Shown one piece after another: positions 1-6,049 of a stretch of 6,886 bases of DNA. The stretch's first letter is position 1; each line of letters opens with the position of its first letter. Made by a program: the position numbers and the translations under genes. The stretch comes from CAYLRY01 sp964386535 (GTDB taxonomy: Bacteria > Chloroflexota > Dehalococcoidia > Dehalococcoidales > UBA3254). Under the pieces are notes generated by a model that did not search any database, was not told the origin of the DNA, and worked only from the letters and a program-made list of their open reading frames with translations. The DNA is taken from assembly GCA_964386535.1 (NCBI GenBank), contig CAYLRY010000074.1, positions 1 to 6,886 of the forward strand, in the 5' to 3' direction.

Positions 1-54
1 CCGGTGATCTCGTCCTTGAGAGGGACGCGTCCTAGGCCGCTAGACGAATGCGCC
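1..54 (-). tRNA. tRNA-Glu (anticodon CTC), partial, 3' part cut by window edge
   Basis: Reading the minus strand from 54, the sequence folds as a tRNA: 7-nt acceptor strand GGCGCAT, linker TC, D arm (GTCT...AGGAC), anticodon stem CGTCC/GGACG closing a 7-nt loop CTCTCAA, variable segment AGATC and the 5' half of the T stem (ACCGG) at the edge. The loop puts anticodon CTC at positions 34-36, which reads GAG, so the tRNA is glutamate-specific. The T loop and the 3' acceptor strand lie outside the window. A promoter sits about 11 nt upstream of the 5' end once its expected start site is taken into account. Confidence 0.9.
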
Positions 55-71
55 TTTAAGAACACAATGCT

Positions 72-100
72 ATTATATTGTTAAATAACTCTTTAAACAA
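72..100 (-). promoter_or_regulatory. promoter for tRNA-Glu (TTGTTT-N17-TATAAT)
   Basis: On the minus strand there is a perfect -10 box TATAAT (72-77) and a -35 box TTGTTT (95-100) with a 17-bp spacer. Transcription should start near 65, about 11 nt before the tRNA 5' end, which fits a short tRNA leader. Confidence 0.75.
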
Positions 101-102
101 AT

Positions 103-148
103 GAAACCCGGGTCTCAGCCCGGAGGTCTTGCAGACTTTTTCGAGGAT
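103..148. other. two small hairpins between two minus-strand promoters
   Basis: A stem CCGGG/CCCGG closes a 6-nt loop at about 107-122, and a 4-bp stem GTCT/AGAC with a 3-nt loop follows at about 127-137, next to a run of five T on the plus strand. They could end a short transcript in either direction, but neither is a textbook terminator. No gene is visible in 101-437. Confidence 0.3.
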
Positions 149-198
149 ACTAAGCTGAAGCCGCCGTAATTTCTAGAGCCCAATGTTTCCAAATCATT

Positions 199-227
199 AT
201 TATATCAAGAGTAGTAGAAAAGGGCAA
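199..227 (-). promoter_or_regulatory. possible second minus-strand promoter (TTGCCC-N17-TATAAT)
   Basis: A perfect -10 TATAAT (199-204) and a 4/6 -35 TTGCCC (222-227) lie 17 bp apart on the minus strand, about 125 bp upstream of the tRNA-Glu promoter. It would either be a distal tRNA promoter or drive a short RNA through the hairpins at 103-148. The region is AT-rich, so a chance match is possible. Confidence 0.4.
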
Positions 228-255
228 CTGCACGAATTACCCTGTGTGGATGTGA

Positions 256-294
256 TACCATTTTGTCAGTACCAAATTTTTTTGGTATGGCTGA
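256..294. promoter_or_regulatory. palindrome upstream of MATE gene, possible operator
   Basis: TACCAAA (270-276) and TTTGGTA (281-287) form a perfect 7-bp inverted repeat with a TTTT centre. The outer bases TCAG (266-269) and CTGA (291-294) extend it, with a 3-nt offset on the right. A further TACCA half-site lies at 256-260, in direct repeat 14 bp away. The arrangement resembles a binding site for a dimeric repressor ahead of an efflux gene; the regulator itself is not in the window. Confidence 0.4.
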
Positions 295-347
295 TTTAGC
301 GGAGAGAGACGGTTTTCAATCCAGTCAGCAAAAAGAAAATATATTTG

Positions 348-356
348 TGCTATAAT
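348..356 (+). promoter_or_regulatory. possible extended -10 promoter for MATE gene
   Basis: TGC followed directly by TATAAT (351-356) is an extended -10 motif. The matching -35 position (GCAAAA, 328-333) is poor. A second TATAAT at 372-377 also lacks a -35. Start would be near 363, giving a leader of roughly 75 nt before the ATG at 438. Confidence 0.4.
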
Positions 357-437
357 TGATTTTATTATCATTATAATGTTTTTGGATACAAGATTGATTT
401 TCAGCTTTTAGAGTTATCCTCAGATCCACTGAATAGT

Positions 438-1820
438 ATGGATAAACAACAAAGAATCCCGCCTGGCGGAAGAGCCGGAGCCAGGGATTTTACACAGGGC
501 AATATTCTCCGGAACCTATTAATATTATCCTGGCCAATGATTGTCAGCAACAGTTTGAATGTGCTGGGGCCAACTGTGGATATGATCTGGATAGGCAGGT
601 TGGGCGCCAGTGATATCGCAGCAGTAGGTGTAGCCGGACTGGTGGTCATGCTGGTTAATGCCCTGATCATGGGGCTTTTTACCGGTTACCGCTCAATGGT
701 GGCCAGGCGTATCGGTGCGCAGGACCCGGCAGGCGCCGTTAATGTGGCCAGACAGGCTTTTGTCCTGGCGGTTATATATTCTGCTGTTTTCGCGATATTA
801 GGCATGGTCTTTGCCGAGCCTATTTTAGGACTTTTAGGATTGCAGCCGGATGTAGTGGCTCTGGGCTCTTCATATCTTCGTATTAATTTTGTGGGCATGG
901 CAGCCGTATCATTCCGCATGATGACAGACGGCACCATGCAGGCTTCCGGGGATACTATCACGCCCATGAAAATTTCCGTAGTCTTTCGCGGTGTTCATCT
1001 GGCGCTTTGTCCTTTCCTGGTCTTTGGCTGGGGACCCTTCCCTCAAATGGGTATTGTAGGAGCTGCTGTTACCGGAGTCTTATCTCAAAGCCTGGGTACT
1101 GCTATAGGTTTATGGATACTGACCAGCGGACGTTCCCGTTTGCGTCTGACTTTTAGAGGCTTTCATTTTGACTGGCCTATTGTATACCAGATCAATAAAA
1201 TCGGTCTGCCAGCCTCAGTTATGTCTTTACAAATGCAATTGGGCTCTTTGATAATTACACGTGTGGTTACGCAATTCGGTACTCTGGCTGTGGCAACTCA
1301 TACACTGGCCCAAAGATGGGACATGCTTTTTATGATGCCGCTGATGGGATTTGGCATGAGCGCCGGCGTACTGGTCGGGCAAAACCTGGGCGCTCGCCAA
1401 CCTCAAAGAGCAGAGAAGAACGGCTGGGTAGCCCTGGGTTTGTCTGAAGCTTTGATGGTGGTCTTTGCCATAGCTTTGTTTTTTGGCGTAAAAGGGGCAG
1501 TCCGGGTTTTCAGCTCAGATCCGGCTCTGGATGAAATAGCAGCTACTTATTTAAGGATAGCCGCTGCACAGTATATCGTGGTGGCTTTCAGCATGGTTTT
1601 GCAACAATGTATAGCTGGCGCTGGAGATACCCTGCCGCCCATGATCATCAGCATTCTTAATATATGGGCGATTCAGGTGCCTCTATCCTTTCTCTTAACC
1701 AGCATTGACAGCATAGGGTTTTACGGCGTCCGCTGGGCCATGGTAGCCAGCTCAACTCTGGGTGCAATAGCCTATGTTATCTATTATCGCAGCGGACGCT
1801 GGAAACGAAAGAGGGTTTAA
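438..1820 (+). CDS. MATE-family multidrug/metabolite efflux protein
   Basis: The 460-residue product is a polytopic inner-membrane transporter of the MATE family (cation-driven antiporters exporting drugs or metabolites). It opens with the typical short cytosolic segment RDFTQGNILRNLL (16-28), then helix 1 with WP (32-33). The two repeated halves carry parallel motifs: MQASGDT (167-173) in the N half and CIAGAGDT (391-398) in the C half, and MVARRIGA (87-94) versus LVGQNLGARQ (312-321). Length and about 12 hydrophobic stretches match the family; a basic tail ends it. The ATG at 438 is the only good start before residue 34, yet no Shine-Dalgarno sequence precedes it. Its stop overlaps the convergent redox gene by 4 bp. 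Substrate cannot be told from sequence, and NorM-like versus DinF-like placement needs a tree. Confidence 0.93.
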   Translation: MDKQQRIPPGGRAGARDFTQGNILRNLLILSWPMIVSNSLNVLGPTVDMIWIGRLGASDIAAVGVAGLVVMLVNALIMGLFTGYRSMVARRIGAQDPAGAVNVARQAFVLAVIYSAVFAILGMVFAEPILGLLGLQPDVVALGSSYLRINFVGMAAVSFRMMTDGTMQASGDTITPMKISVVFRGVHLALCPFLVFGWGPFPQMGIVGAAVTGVLSQSLGTAIGLWILTSGRSRLRLTFRGFHFDWPIVYQINKIGLPASVMSLQMQLGSLIITRVVTQFGTLAVATHTLAQRWDMLFMMPLMGFGMSAGVLVGQNLGARQPQRAEKNGWVALGLSEALMVVFAIALFFGVKGAVRVFSSDPALDEIAATYLRIAAAQYIVVAFSMVLQQCIAGAGDTLPPMIISILNIWAIQVPLSFLLTSIDSIGFYGVRWAMVASSTLGAIAYVIYYRSGRWKRKRV

Positions 1821-2329
1821 ATGAACCTTTCAAAGCGCTCTTTTTTAGCTTTACAGATAGGACATATTTCTGGAGGGCCATCCCGGGCACAAAGATACCC
1901 GCAGACTTTACATCTCCAGACAGGCAGAGGTAGTCCGTTCAAATTTACTTCAGGTGGTTCCGGTTTCAATTTAGATTTTTCCCTTCCTGATGGCCTTCTT
2001 TCCGGTACTGGGCTTAACGGCTGTTTCCCCGAAGCGACCGCTCCGGATACATAAAGACCTCAATAGCAGGACCCATACTCAGTGACATCTGCATCCCGGT
2101 AGTCACAGGGACAAATTATATCCAGGTCTTTCTCTTTTTCACCGTAAGCCAGACGGCAGGGACAATTCCAGTATCCATACCTTTTTTCATTGATTAGTAA
2201 GCCTTTTACCAGTTCTCTGGCAAACTCGGCATCAGGATTTAAATGGTAACCGTTAGCCTCAGCTTCTTTTTTAAGCTTTTCATACAACAGGTCAATTTCT
2301 TCCCTTTTAGGGCTTTCCTCGGCGCTCAT
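1817..2329 (-). CDS. selenocysteine-containing FTR catalytic domain-rubredoxin fusion (ferredoxin:disulfide reductase type), UGA recoded at 2060-2062
   Basis: Read through the in-frame UGA, the gene encodes 170 residues. Residues 1-95 form a ferredoxin:thioredoxin reductase catalytic (beta) domain with CPC (56-58), CPC (73-75) and GSCY-Sec (86-90). In this family the six cysteines bind a [4Fe-4S] cluster and form the active-site disulfide; UGA replaces the last one. Residues 96-135 are a Pro/Lys/Glu-rich linker. Residues 136-170 are a rubredoxin-type iron domain, WRCKVCGY (138-145) and PPEICPICKA (152-161), with Fe ligands C140, C143, C156 and C159. Likely role: reduction of a protein disulfide with electrons from ferredoxin or the rubredoxin centre in the cytoplasm. 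The ATG overlaps the glutaredoxin stop (ATGA), implying coupled translation. FTR-rubredoxin fusions are known to me from methanogens; a Sec form is not. The alternative is a nonsense mutation, disfavoured by the intact downstream domain and the SECIS-like hairpin. Confidence 0.85.
2028..2047 (-). promoter_or_regulatory. bacterial SECIS-like hairpin in the coding sequence
   Basis: Downstream of the UGA the mRNA (read from 2046 to 2029) has CCGGAGC, loop GGUC, then GCUUCGG: seven consecutive pairs (one G-U), with a further U-G at the base (2047/2028). The first loop G is 20 nt after the UGA. Bacterial SECIS elements, which SelB binds to insert selenocysteine, have a small stem with an apical loop starting with G and followed by U-rich or GGUC-like bases; E. 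coli fdhF has GGUCU 18 nt after its UGA. Confidence 0.8.
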
Positions 2330-2607
2330 AGATTCAAGGCCTCACGGAGTTCGTGTTCCTTGAAACCTATTATACAGCGATCATTATTAATGACAATGGT
2401 GGGAAAGGAACCGGATGGATTCCATTTACGGACAATATCCATTGCCTCCTCCCGTTCCTGACCTTTTAAAAGGTCTACGTCAGTAAAATAATAATCAATA
2501 CCCAACCCACTTAAAAGGCCTTTGGTTTTTTTACACCAGGGACAGGTACTCAGGGCGTATATTTTGATATCACCAACATTTTTACCCTCAACATGTTCTA
2601 GTGTCAT
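2326..2607 (-). CDS. glutaredoxin-like thiol-disulfide protein (CPWC)
   Basis: The 93-residue product is a single thioredoxin-fold domain of the glutaredoxin/NrdH type. A first strand (DIKIYALST) leads into the active-site motif CPWC (22-25), followed by the basic helix KKTKGLL. The cis-proline is in GSFPTIVI (Pro69), and GF (81-82) sits where the family binds its partner thiol. C78 is an extra cysteine. The start is ATG 2607 and not the in-frame GTG 24 nt upstream, because a strong AGGAGGG lies between them. It is the first gene of an operon with the FTR-rubredoxin gene (ATGA overlap), so it is the likely disulfide substrate of that enzyme, passing electrons on to targets such as ribonucleotide reductase, a peroxidase or a methionine sulfoxide reductase. 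The final target is inference. No convincing promoter was found upstream on this strand. Confidence 0.9.
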   Translation of the reverse strand: MTLEHVEGKNVGDIKIYALSTCPWCKKTKGLLSGLGIDYYFTDVDLLKGQEREEAMDIVRKWNPSGSFPTIVINNDRCIIGFKEHELREALNL

Positions 2608-2613
2608 ATAATT

Positions 2614-2620
2614 CCCTCCT
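2614..2620 (-). promoter_or_regulatory. ribosome binding site deciding the glutaredoxin start
   Basis: AGGAGGG on the minus strand lies 6 nt before the ATG at 2607, and inside the longer open frame that begins with GTG at 2631. This fixes the shorter start. Confidence 0.85.
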
Positions 2621-2637
2621 GTATGACTCACAAAATA

Positions 2638-2666
2638 TTGACTTAATGATTCTTATATATTAAATA
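2638..2666 (+). promoter_or_regulatory. possible promoter for the lipoprotein gene (TTGACT-N17-TAAATA)
   Basis: TTGACT (2638-2643) and TAAATA (2661-2666) are spaced by 17 bp on the plus strand. Start near 2673 would give a leader of about 240 nt before the ATG at 2912. The -10 box overlaps one arm of the inverted repeat described separately. Confidence 0.45.
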
Positions 2667-2791
2667 CGGCATTCAAATCTAAGACTACATGTTTCAAACG
2701 CCGGACGGAACAAACAAAATAGCCAAACACTATATTCTAAAAACGGAAAACTCTTTAACGGAAAACATTTAATTCTGAAACCGTATTTAAT
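2659..2791. repeat. 11-bp inverted repeat enclosing CGGAA direct repeats
   Basis: ATTAAATACGG (2659-2669) and its exact reverse complement CCGTATTTAAT (2781-2791) are 111 bp apart. Between or beside them CGGAA recurs at 2706, 2744, 2759 and 2796; the middle two are part of a 9-bp direct repeat ACGGAAAAC (2743-2751, 2758-2766) with a 15-bp period. No gene is visible in this 2608-2911 gap. It may be a regulatory region with paired operators, or a small degenerate element. Confidence 0.45.
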
Positions 2792-2911
2792 CTGTCGGAA
2801 AATGCATGTTATCTACATTATATGATATACAGTGCATTAAAAGTACAGGCACAGATTGCTTCAATTTCTAATATAATGATATCAGGAACCGAAATAGAGA
2901 GGCATATAGAC

Positions 2912-3328
2912 ATGCGGAGATTTCTTGTTTTTATGACAGCAGTCATCGCTTTTTTGTCTTTAACGGCATGTAATTCTGTTCCGGGTGAAATTAACGCCGG
3001 TTTGGGTGAAATAGTCAGCCTGAGTGTGGAACAGATTGTGGCTGTTAAGGAAGAACCTCTGAAGATAAAATTTGTTGATATAGAGAGTGATAGCCGCTGT
3101 CCCACCGGTGTTAGCTGTATCTGGGCTGGTGAGGTCAAATGCCGTATAGAAATAACCCGCGGTCAGGATAACGAGTTATTAGAACTGGTCCAACCCGGGG
3201 GTTCTCCCGGTTTTGTCAGCACCAGCTATCATGAGTACCACATAGATTTTGATGTACTGCCTTATCCGGAGGCGGGAAAGGAAACCAACAGGAACGTTTA
3301 CCGGCTAAAAGTAAAGATAACTAAATAA
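2912..3328 (+). CDS. lipoprotein of unknown function with DSRCP...CIWAGE domain
   Basis: The start is ATG 2912 (preceded 9 nt upstream by GAGAGG at 2897-2902), not the upstream in-frame ATG at 2822, because only this start puts a signal peptide at the N-terminus. Residues 1-20 are MRR, a hydrophobic core and the lipobox LTAC, with Cys20 as the lipid-bearing first residue of the mature protein, which should sit outside the membrane. The mature domain of about 105 residues is beta-rich and carries DSRCPTGVSCIWAGE (60-74) with C63 and C69 and a further C77. That motif is familiar from a widespread family of small bacterial lipoproteins with no known function. Total length is 138 residues. It is transcribed away from the redox operon and may be monocistronic. 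Confidence 0.85.
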   Translation: MRRFLVFMTAVIAFLSLTACNSVPGEINAGLGEIVSLSVEQIVAVKEEPLKIKFVDIESDSRCPTGVSCIWAGEVKCRIEITRGQDNELLELVQPGGSPGFVSTSYHEYHIDFDVLPYPEAGKETNRNVYRLKVKITK

Positions 3329-3429
3329 CGCAGCTTGAAATTAAAAATACGGCCATAGCTGCATAAGCCGGCATTAATCTAATCTGCCCTCCTGGAAGAA
3401 GGAACGGTTCAGGCATATAATAGTTAATT
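3329..3429. other. convergent gap without a clear terminator
   Basis: This 101-bp gap separates the ends of the lipoprotein and GlmU-like genes. The best structure is a 6-bp repeat GCAGCT (3330-3335) / AGCTGC (3357-3362) with a 21-nt loop and no T run. I see no standard Rho-independent terminator. Confidence 0.4.
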
Positions 3430-4641
3430 TTAAAAAACCCTGGATTTTGGAGCAATTACTCCATGGGCCAGAGAACCAGGTCCGATAAAGGCATTGTTTC
3501 CTATTAAAGTTCCCACGTTAATAGAGGCATTGATGCCTGTCTCCACATTATCTCCCAGGATAGCCCCCAGTTTACGCCGAAGTGTGTCTTTTCCATCAAT
3601 GAAGACATTTTTTTTGTCCAGCCTGAGATTAGCGATTTTGGTTCCTGCTCCCAGATTGCAGTTTTCCCCTATTATACTGTCTCCTACATAATTTAAATGG
3701 GGGATTTTACTACCGGATAAGATGATTGAGTTCTTTACCTCAACTGAAGCGCCGATATGACAATGATTCCCGATGGCAGTACAGGGACGGATATAGCAAT
3801 TGGGTCCGATATCACAATCCTCACCAATAATAACCGGACCAACAATATAAGCACCGGATTTGATAACAGTACCTTTACCTACTGAGACTGTTCCGTGAAT
3901 AACTGCATTGGGTTCAACATTTCCCAGGTTCTGGGGTTTCAATTCCGCCAGGATTTCTTCATTGGCAGAAAGCAGGTCCCATGGATAACTGAAATCCTGC
4001 CAGTGTTCAATTTTTCGGAAAGATACTGTGTGTCCGTTATCAATCAACCATTGAATAGAATCGGTTATCTCGTATTCTCCGCGGGCAGATCTGGGGGTAT
4101 GACGGATGCCCTCGAAAATATCCGGGGTAAACAGATATAGTCCGGCATTAGCCAGATGCGAGGGTGGACTGGCGCTTTTTTCATGTAGACGGACCACATT
4201 GCCGTCTTTACCCTCAATTACACCCAGTCCGGTAACATCAGGGACCTCGATCACACTCATCGCGTTTCCAGGAAAAGAGCTTAATTCCAGGATATCCCGA
4301 TGGCTGATAATAATATCGCCATTGGCCATTAAGAAGTTGTCATTAATAATTCCCTGTGCCATACGCAGGGCATCGGCAGTACCCATCTGGCTATCCTGGT
4401 GGCTGTAATGGATAGTGACTCCCCATTTTTGACCATTGCCGAAATAGTTTATTATTTGATCATTTTGGTAACCCACCACGAAAAAAAATTCTGTAATGCC
4501 AGCTAATTTCATCTCTGCTAGCAGGTGCTCTAAAATAGGCTTATTGGCGATTGAAAGCATCACTTTGGGACGGGTGAAAGTTAGAGGTCTCATGCGTGTG
4601 CCTTCGCCGGCGGCAAGGATAACTGCCTTGGTTACTCTCAT
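3430..4641 (-). CDS. glmU: GlmU-like bifunctional sugar-1-phosphate nucleotidylyltransferase / acetyltransferase
   Basis: The 403-residue product has two domains. Residues 1-235 are a nucleotidyltransferase: LAAGEGTRMRPLT (9-21) binds the nucleotide, PK (25-26) is the basic pair, QMGTADAL (85-92) surrounds the base and sugar, and NGD (107-109) supplies the metal-binding Asp. GEYEITD (188-194) and WQDFSYPWDL (214-223) are typical of sugar-nucleotide pyrophosphorylases. Residues 245-395 are a left-handed beta-helix of hexapeptide repeats; HLNYVGDS (315-322) carries the likely acetyltransferase His315, followed by NLGAGT (329-334). Length and order match the roughly 400-residue archaeal-type GlmU better than the 450-residue E. 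coli type. It would acetylate glucosamine-1-phosphate and transfer UMP to give UDP-GlcNAc; dTTP or another sugar remains possible. TAGAGGTGA (4648-4656) is its ribosome site. It lies 117 bp after the mutase gene, probably in one transcript. Confidence 0.85.
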   Translation of the reverse strand: MRVTKAVILAAGEGTRMRPLTFTRPKVMLSIANKPILEHLLAEMKLAGITEFFFVVGYQNDQIINYFGNGQKWGVTIHYSHQDSQMGTADALRMAQGIINDNFLMANGDIIISHRDILELSSFPGNAMSVIEVPDVTGLGVIEGKDGNVVRLHEKSASPPSHLANAGLYLFTPDIFEGIRHTPRSARGEYEITDSIQWLIDNGHTVSFRKIEHWQDFSYPWDLLSANEEILAELKPQNLGNVEPNAVIHGTVSVGKGTVIKSGAYIVGPVIIGEDCDIGPNCYIRPCTAIGNHCHIGASVEVKNSIILSGSKIPHLNYVGDSIIGENCNLGAGTKIANLRLDKKNVFIDGKDTLRRKLGAILGDNVETGINASINVGTLIGNNAFIGPGSLAHGVIAPKSRVF

Positions 4642-4758
4642 GATTCTCTCACCTCTATTAATATGAATTTTTCAAAGCAGACCGAATGCGATGCTTACGA
4701 ATTTCTCCGGATTAGCTTAATTCATGATCTATCATCTAAGAAATGCTAAAAGACAAAA

Positions 4759-6042
4759 TCAGAGACATTCTTTGATAACGAGGGTTCCGGCTTCAAAATA
4801 GCGGCGGGCAGCGGCTTCGCTGGCGGCTTCGGCGGATAAGCGTATTTTTGGTTCTGTTCCGGAAGGTCTTACCAGCAACCATCCGTCTGGAAAAACCAGT
4901 TTTAAGCCATCTAGGTCATTAACAGAAATAGGATTTAGCTTATTTACCATTTTCTCTTTAAGCTCCCCCATGGAAGCAACTATACCATTGAGATTTCCGC
5001 GAATCAGCGGAAAAGCCGGTATTTGATCCACCAGGTCTGACAGGCGGTTACGGCTGGCAATATCAGCAATCCGGGCAGCGGCAAAAATTCCATCCGGACA
5101 TAGTGAGATCTGGGGAAAAACCCAGGCGCCGGAAGGCTCCCCGCCAAACCCACCGCCTTTTTTCAGCTCTTCTGAAACATACGGATCGCCGACACGGGTA
5201 CGTTTTACTTTAAGATGCATTTTTTCGATAGACATTGAGGCATCAATGGTAGTTACTATGTTTTTAGATCCGGATTCTCTGGCCAGAATAGCCAGCAGTT
5301 TGTCACCGGAAATGAACCGGCCCAGGTCATCCACAGCCATCATACGGTCCGCGTCACCATCATGGGCAATCCCCAGATCTGCCCCGGTTTCTTTAACAGC
5401 ACGCATGAGTTCACCCAGGTTGGCTTCCACCGGTTCTATGTCATGAGGGAAAAAACCATCTGCGTGGCAATTCAAGGCAGTAACTTCGCATCCCAGGAGG
5501 GTCAGGAGATGAGGAGTTATAAAAAACGCAGCTCCGCAGCCGGCGTCAACAACTACTTTGAGTTTAATCCCTGCCGGAAACTCCTGCATGATACGGGAAA
5601 TATGTTTATCTACGGCCGAACTGACGACTTCCCCCGGCTGCATTGAATCCCAACGAACATTAATAGGAGTCAGACCTGCCACAAGTTCTTCTATTTGCTT
5701 CTGTTGTGATTCAGAGAAGGCTGAGCCGTCAGGATTGAGCAATTTCAAACCATTGTATTGCGGCGGATTATGCGAGGCCGTGATCATGACGCCAGCTTTA
5801 AAGTCTGCTGCAGCCAGAGCCAGGGTAGGAGTGGGAATCATACCAGCATCACTGCTCCGCGCCCCGGAAGCCAGCAGGCCGGCTAAAACAGCATGGCGCA
5901 AGACACTACCGGAAGTTCGGGTATCCCTTCCTACGATAACTTGACCATAAATTGAGCCTAAGGCCAGTCCCACCTGCAAAGCAAGTTGTACCAGATCTCT
6001 GTCAGCCAGGCGGCGAATGCCTGAAGTACCGAATAAGTGCAT
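4759..6042 (-). CDS. glmM: phosphoglucosamine mutase / phosphohexomutase (GlmM type)
   Basis: The 427-residue product is an alpha-D-phosphohexomutase, moving phosphate between C6 and C1 of a hexose or glucosamine in the cytoplasm. All four family loops are present: MITASHNP (86-93) with phosphoserine Ser90, the Mg loop DGDADR (228-233), the sugar-specificity loop GGEPSG (300-305), and the phosphate loop RPSGTEPKIR (392-401). It begins MHLFGTSGIRR, the usual N-terminus of the family except that the last residue of GIRG is Arg. A 33-residue extension from a TTG at 6141 is possible in frame but has no family resemblance and contains the promoter, so ATG 6042 is chosen. With the GlmU-like gene downstream, phosphoglucosamine mutase is the best guess; phosphomannomutase or phosphoglucomutase activity cannot be excluded. 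Confidence 0.87.
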   Translation of the reverse strand: MHLFGTSGIRRLADRDLVQLALQVGLALGSIYGQVIVGRDTRTSGSVLRHAVLAGLLASGARSSDAGMIPTPTLALAAADFKAGVMITASHNPPQYNGLKLLNPDGSAFSESQQKQIEELVAGLTPINVRWDSMQPGEVVSSAVDKHISRIMQEFPAGIKLKVVVDAGCGAAFFITPHLLTLLGCEVTALNCHADGFFPHDIEPVEANLGELMRAVKETGADLGIAHDGDADRMMAVDDLGRFISGDKLLAILARESGSKNIVTTIDASMSIEKMHLKVKRTRVGDPYVSEELKKGGGFGGEPSGAWVFPQISLCPDGIFAAARIADIASRNRLSDLVDQIPAFPLIRGNLNGIVASMGELKEKMVNKLNPISVNDLDGLKLVFPDGWLLVRPSGTEPKIRLSAEAASEAAARRYFEAGTLVIKECL

Positions 6043-6049
6043 CTTTTTG

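Noticed and set aside
101..169. 22-residue plus-strand frame
   Set aside because: No ribosome binding site and no recognisable product; it overlaps the minus-strand promoter region.
100..250. Possible tRNA-Sec (selC) near the selenoprotein
   Set aside because: No GGTTCGA T loop, no UCA anticodon arm and no long acceptor/T stack could be found here or in 2670-2710.
1821..2054. 77-codon plus-strand frame starting right after the MATE gene
   Set aside because: It is antisense to the rubredoxin and linker coding part of the selenoprotein gene, has no family resemblance and no ribosome binding site.
2060..2329. A complete 89-residue FTR chain ending at the UGA
   Set aside because: It would lack the last active-site cysteine, and the open frame, rubredoxin domain and hairpin beyond the UGA would be unexplained.
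2608..2631. GTG start for the glutaredoxin
   Set aside because: The AGGAGGG ribosome site lies inside this extension and points to ATG 2607.
2822..2911. Longer N-terminus of the lipoprotein
   Set aside because: It would bury the signal peptide and lipobox 30 residues inside the protein.
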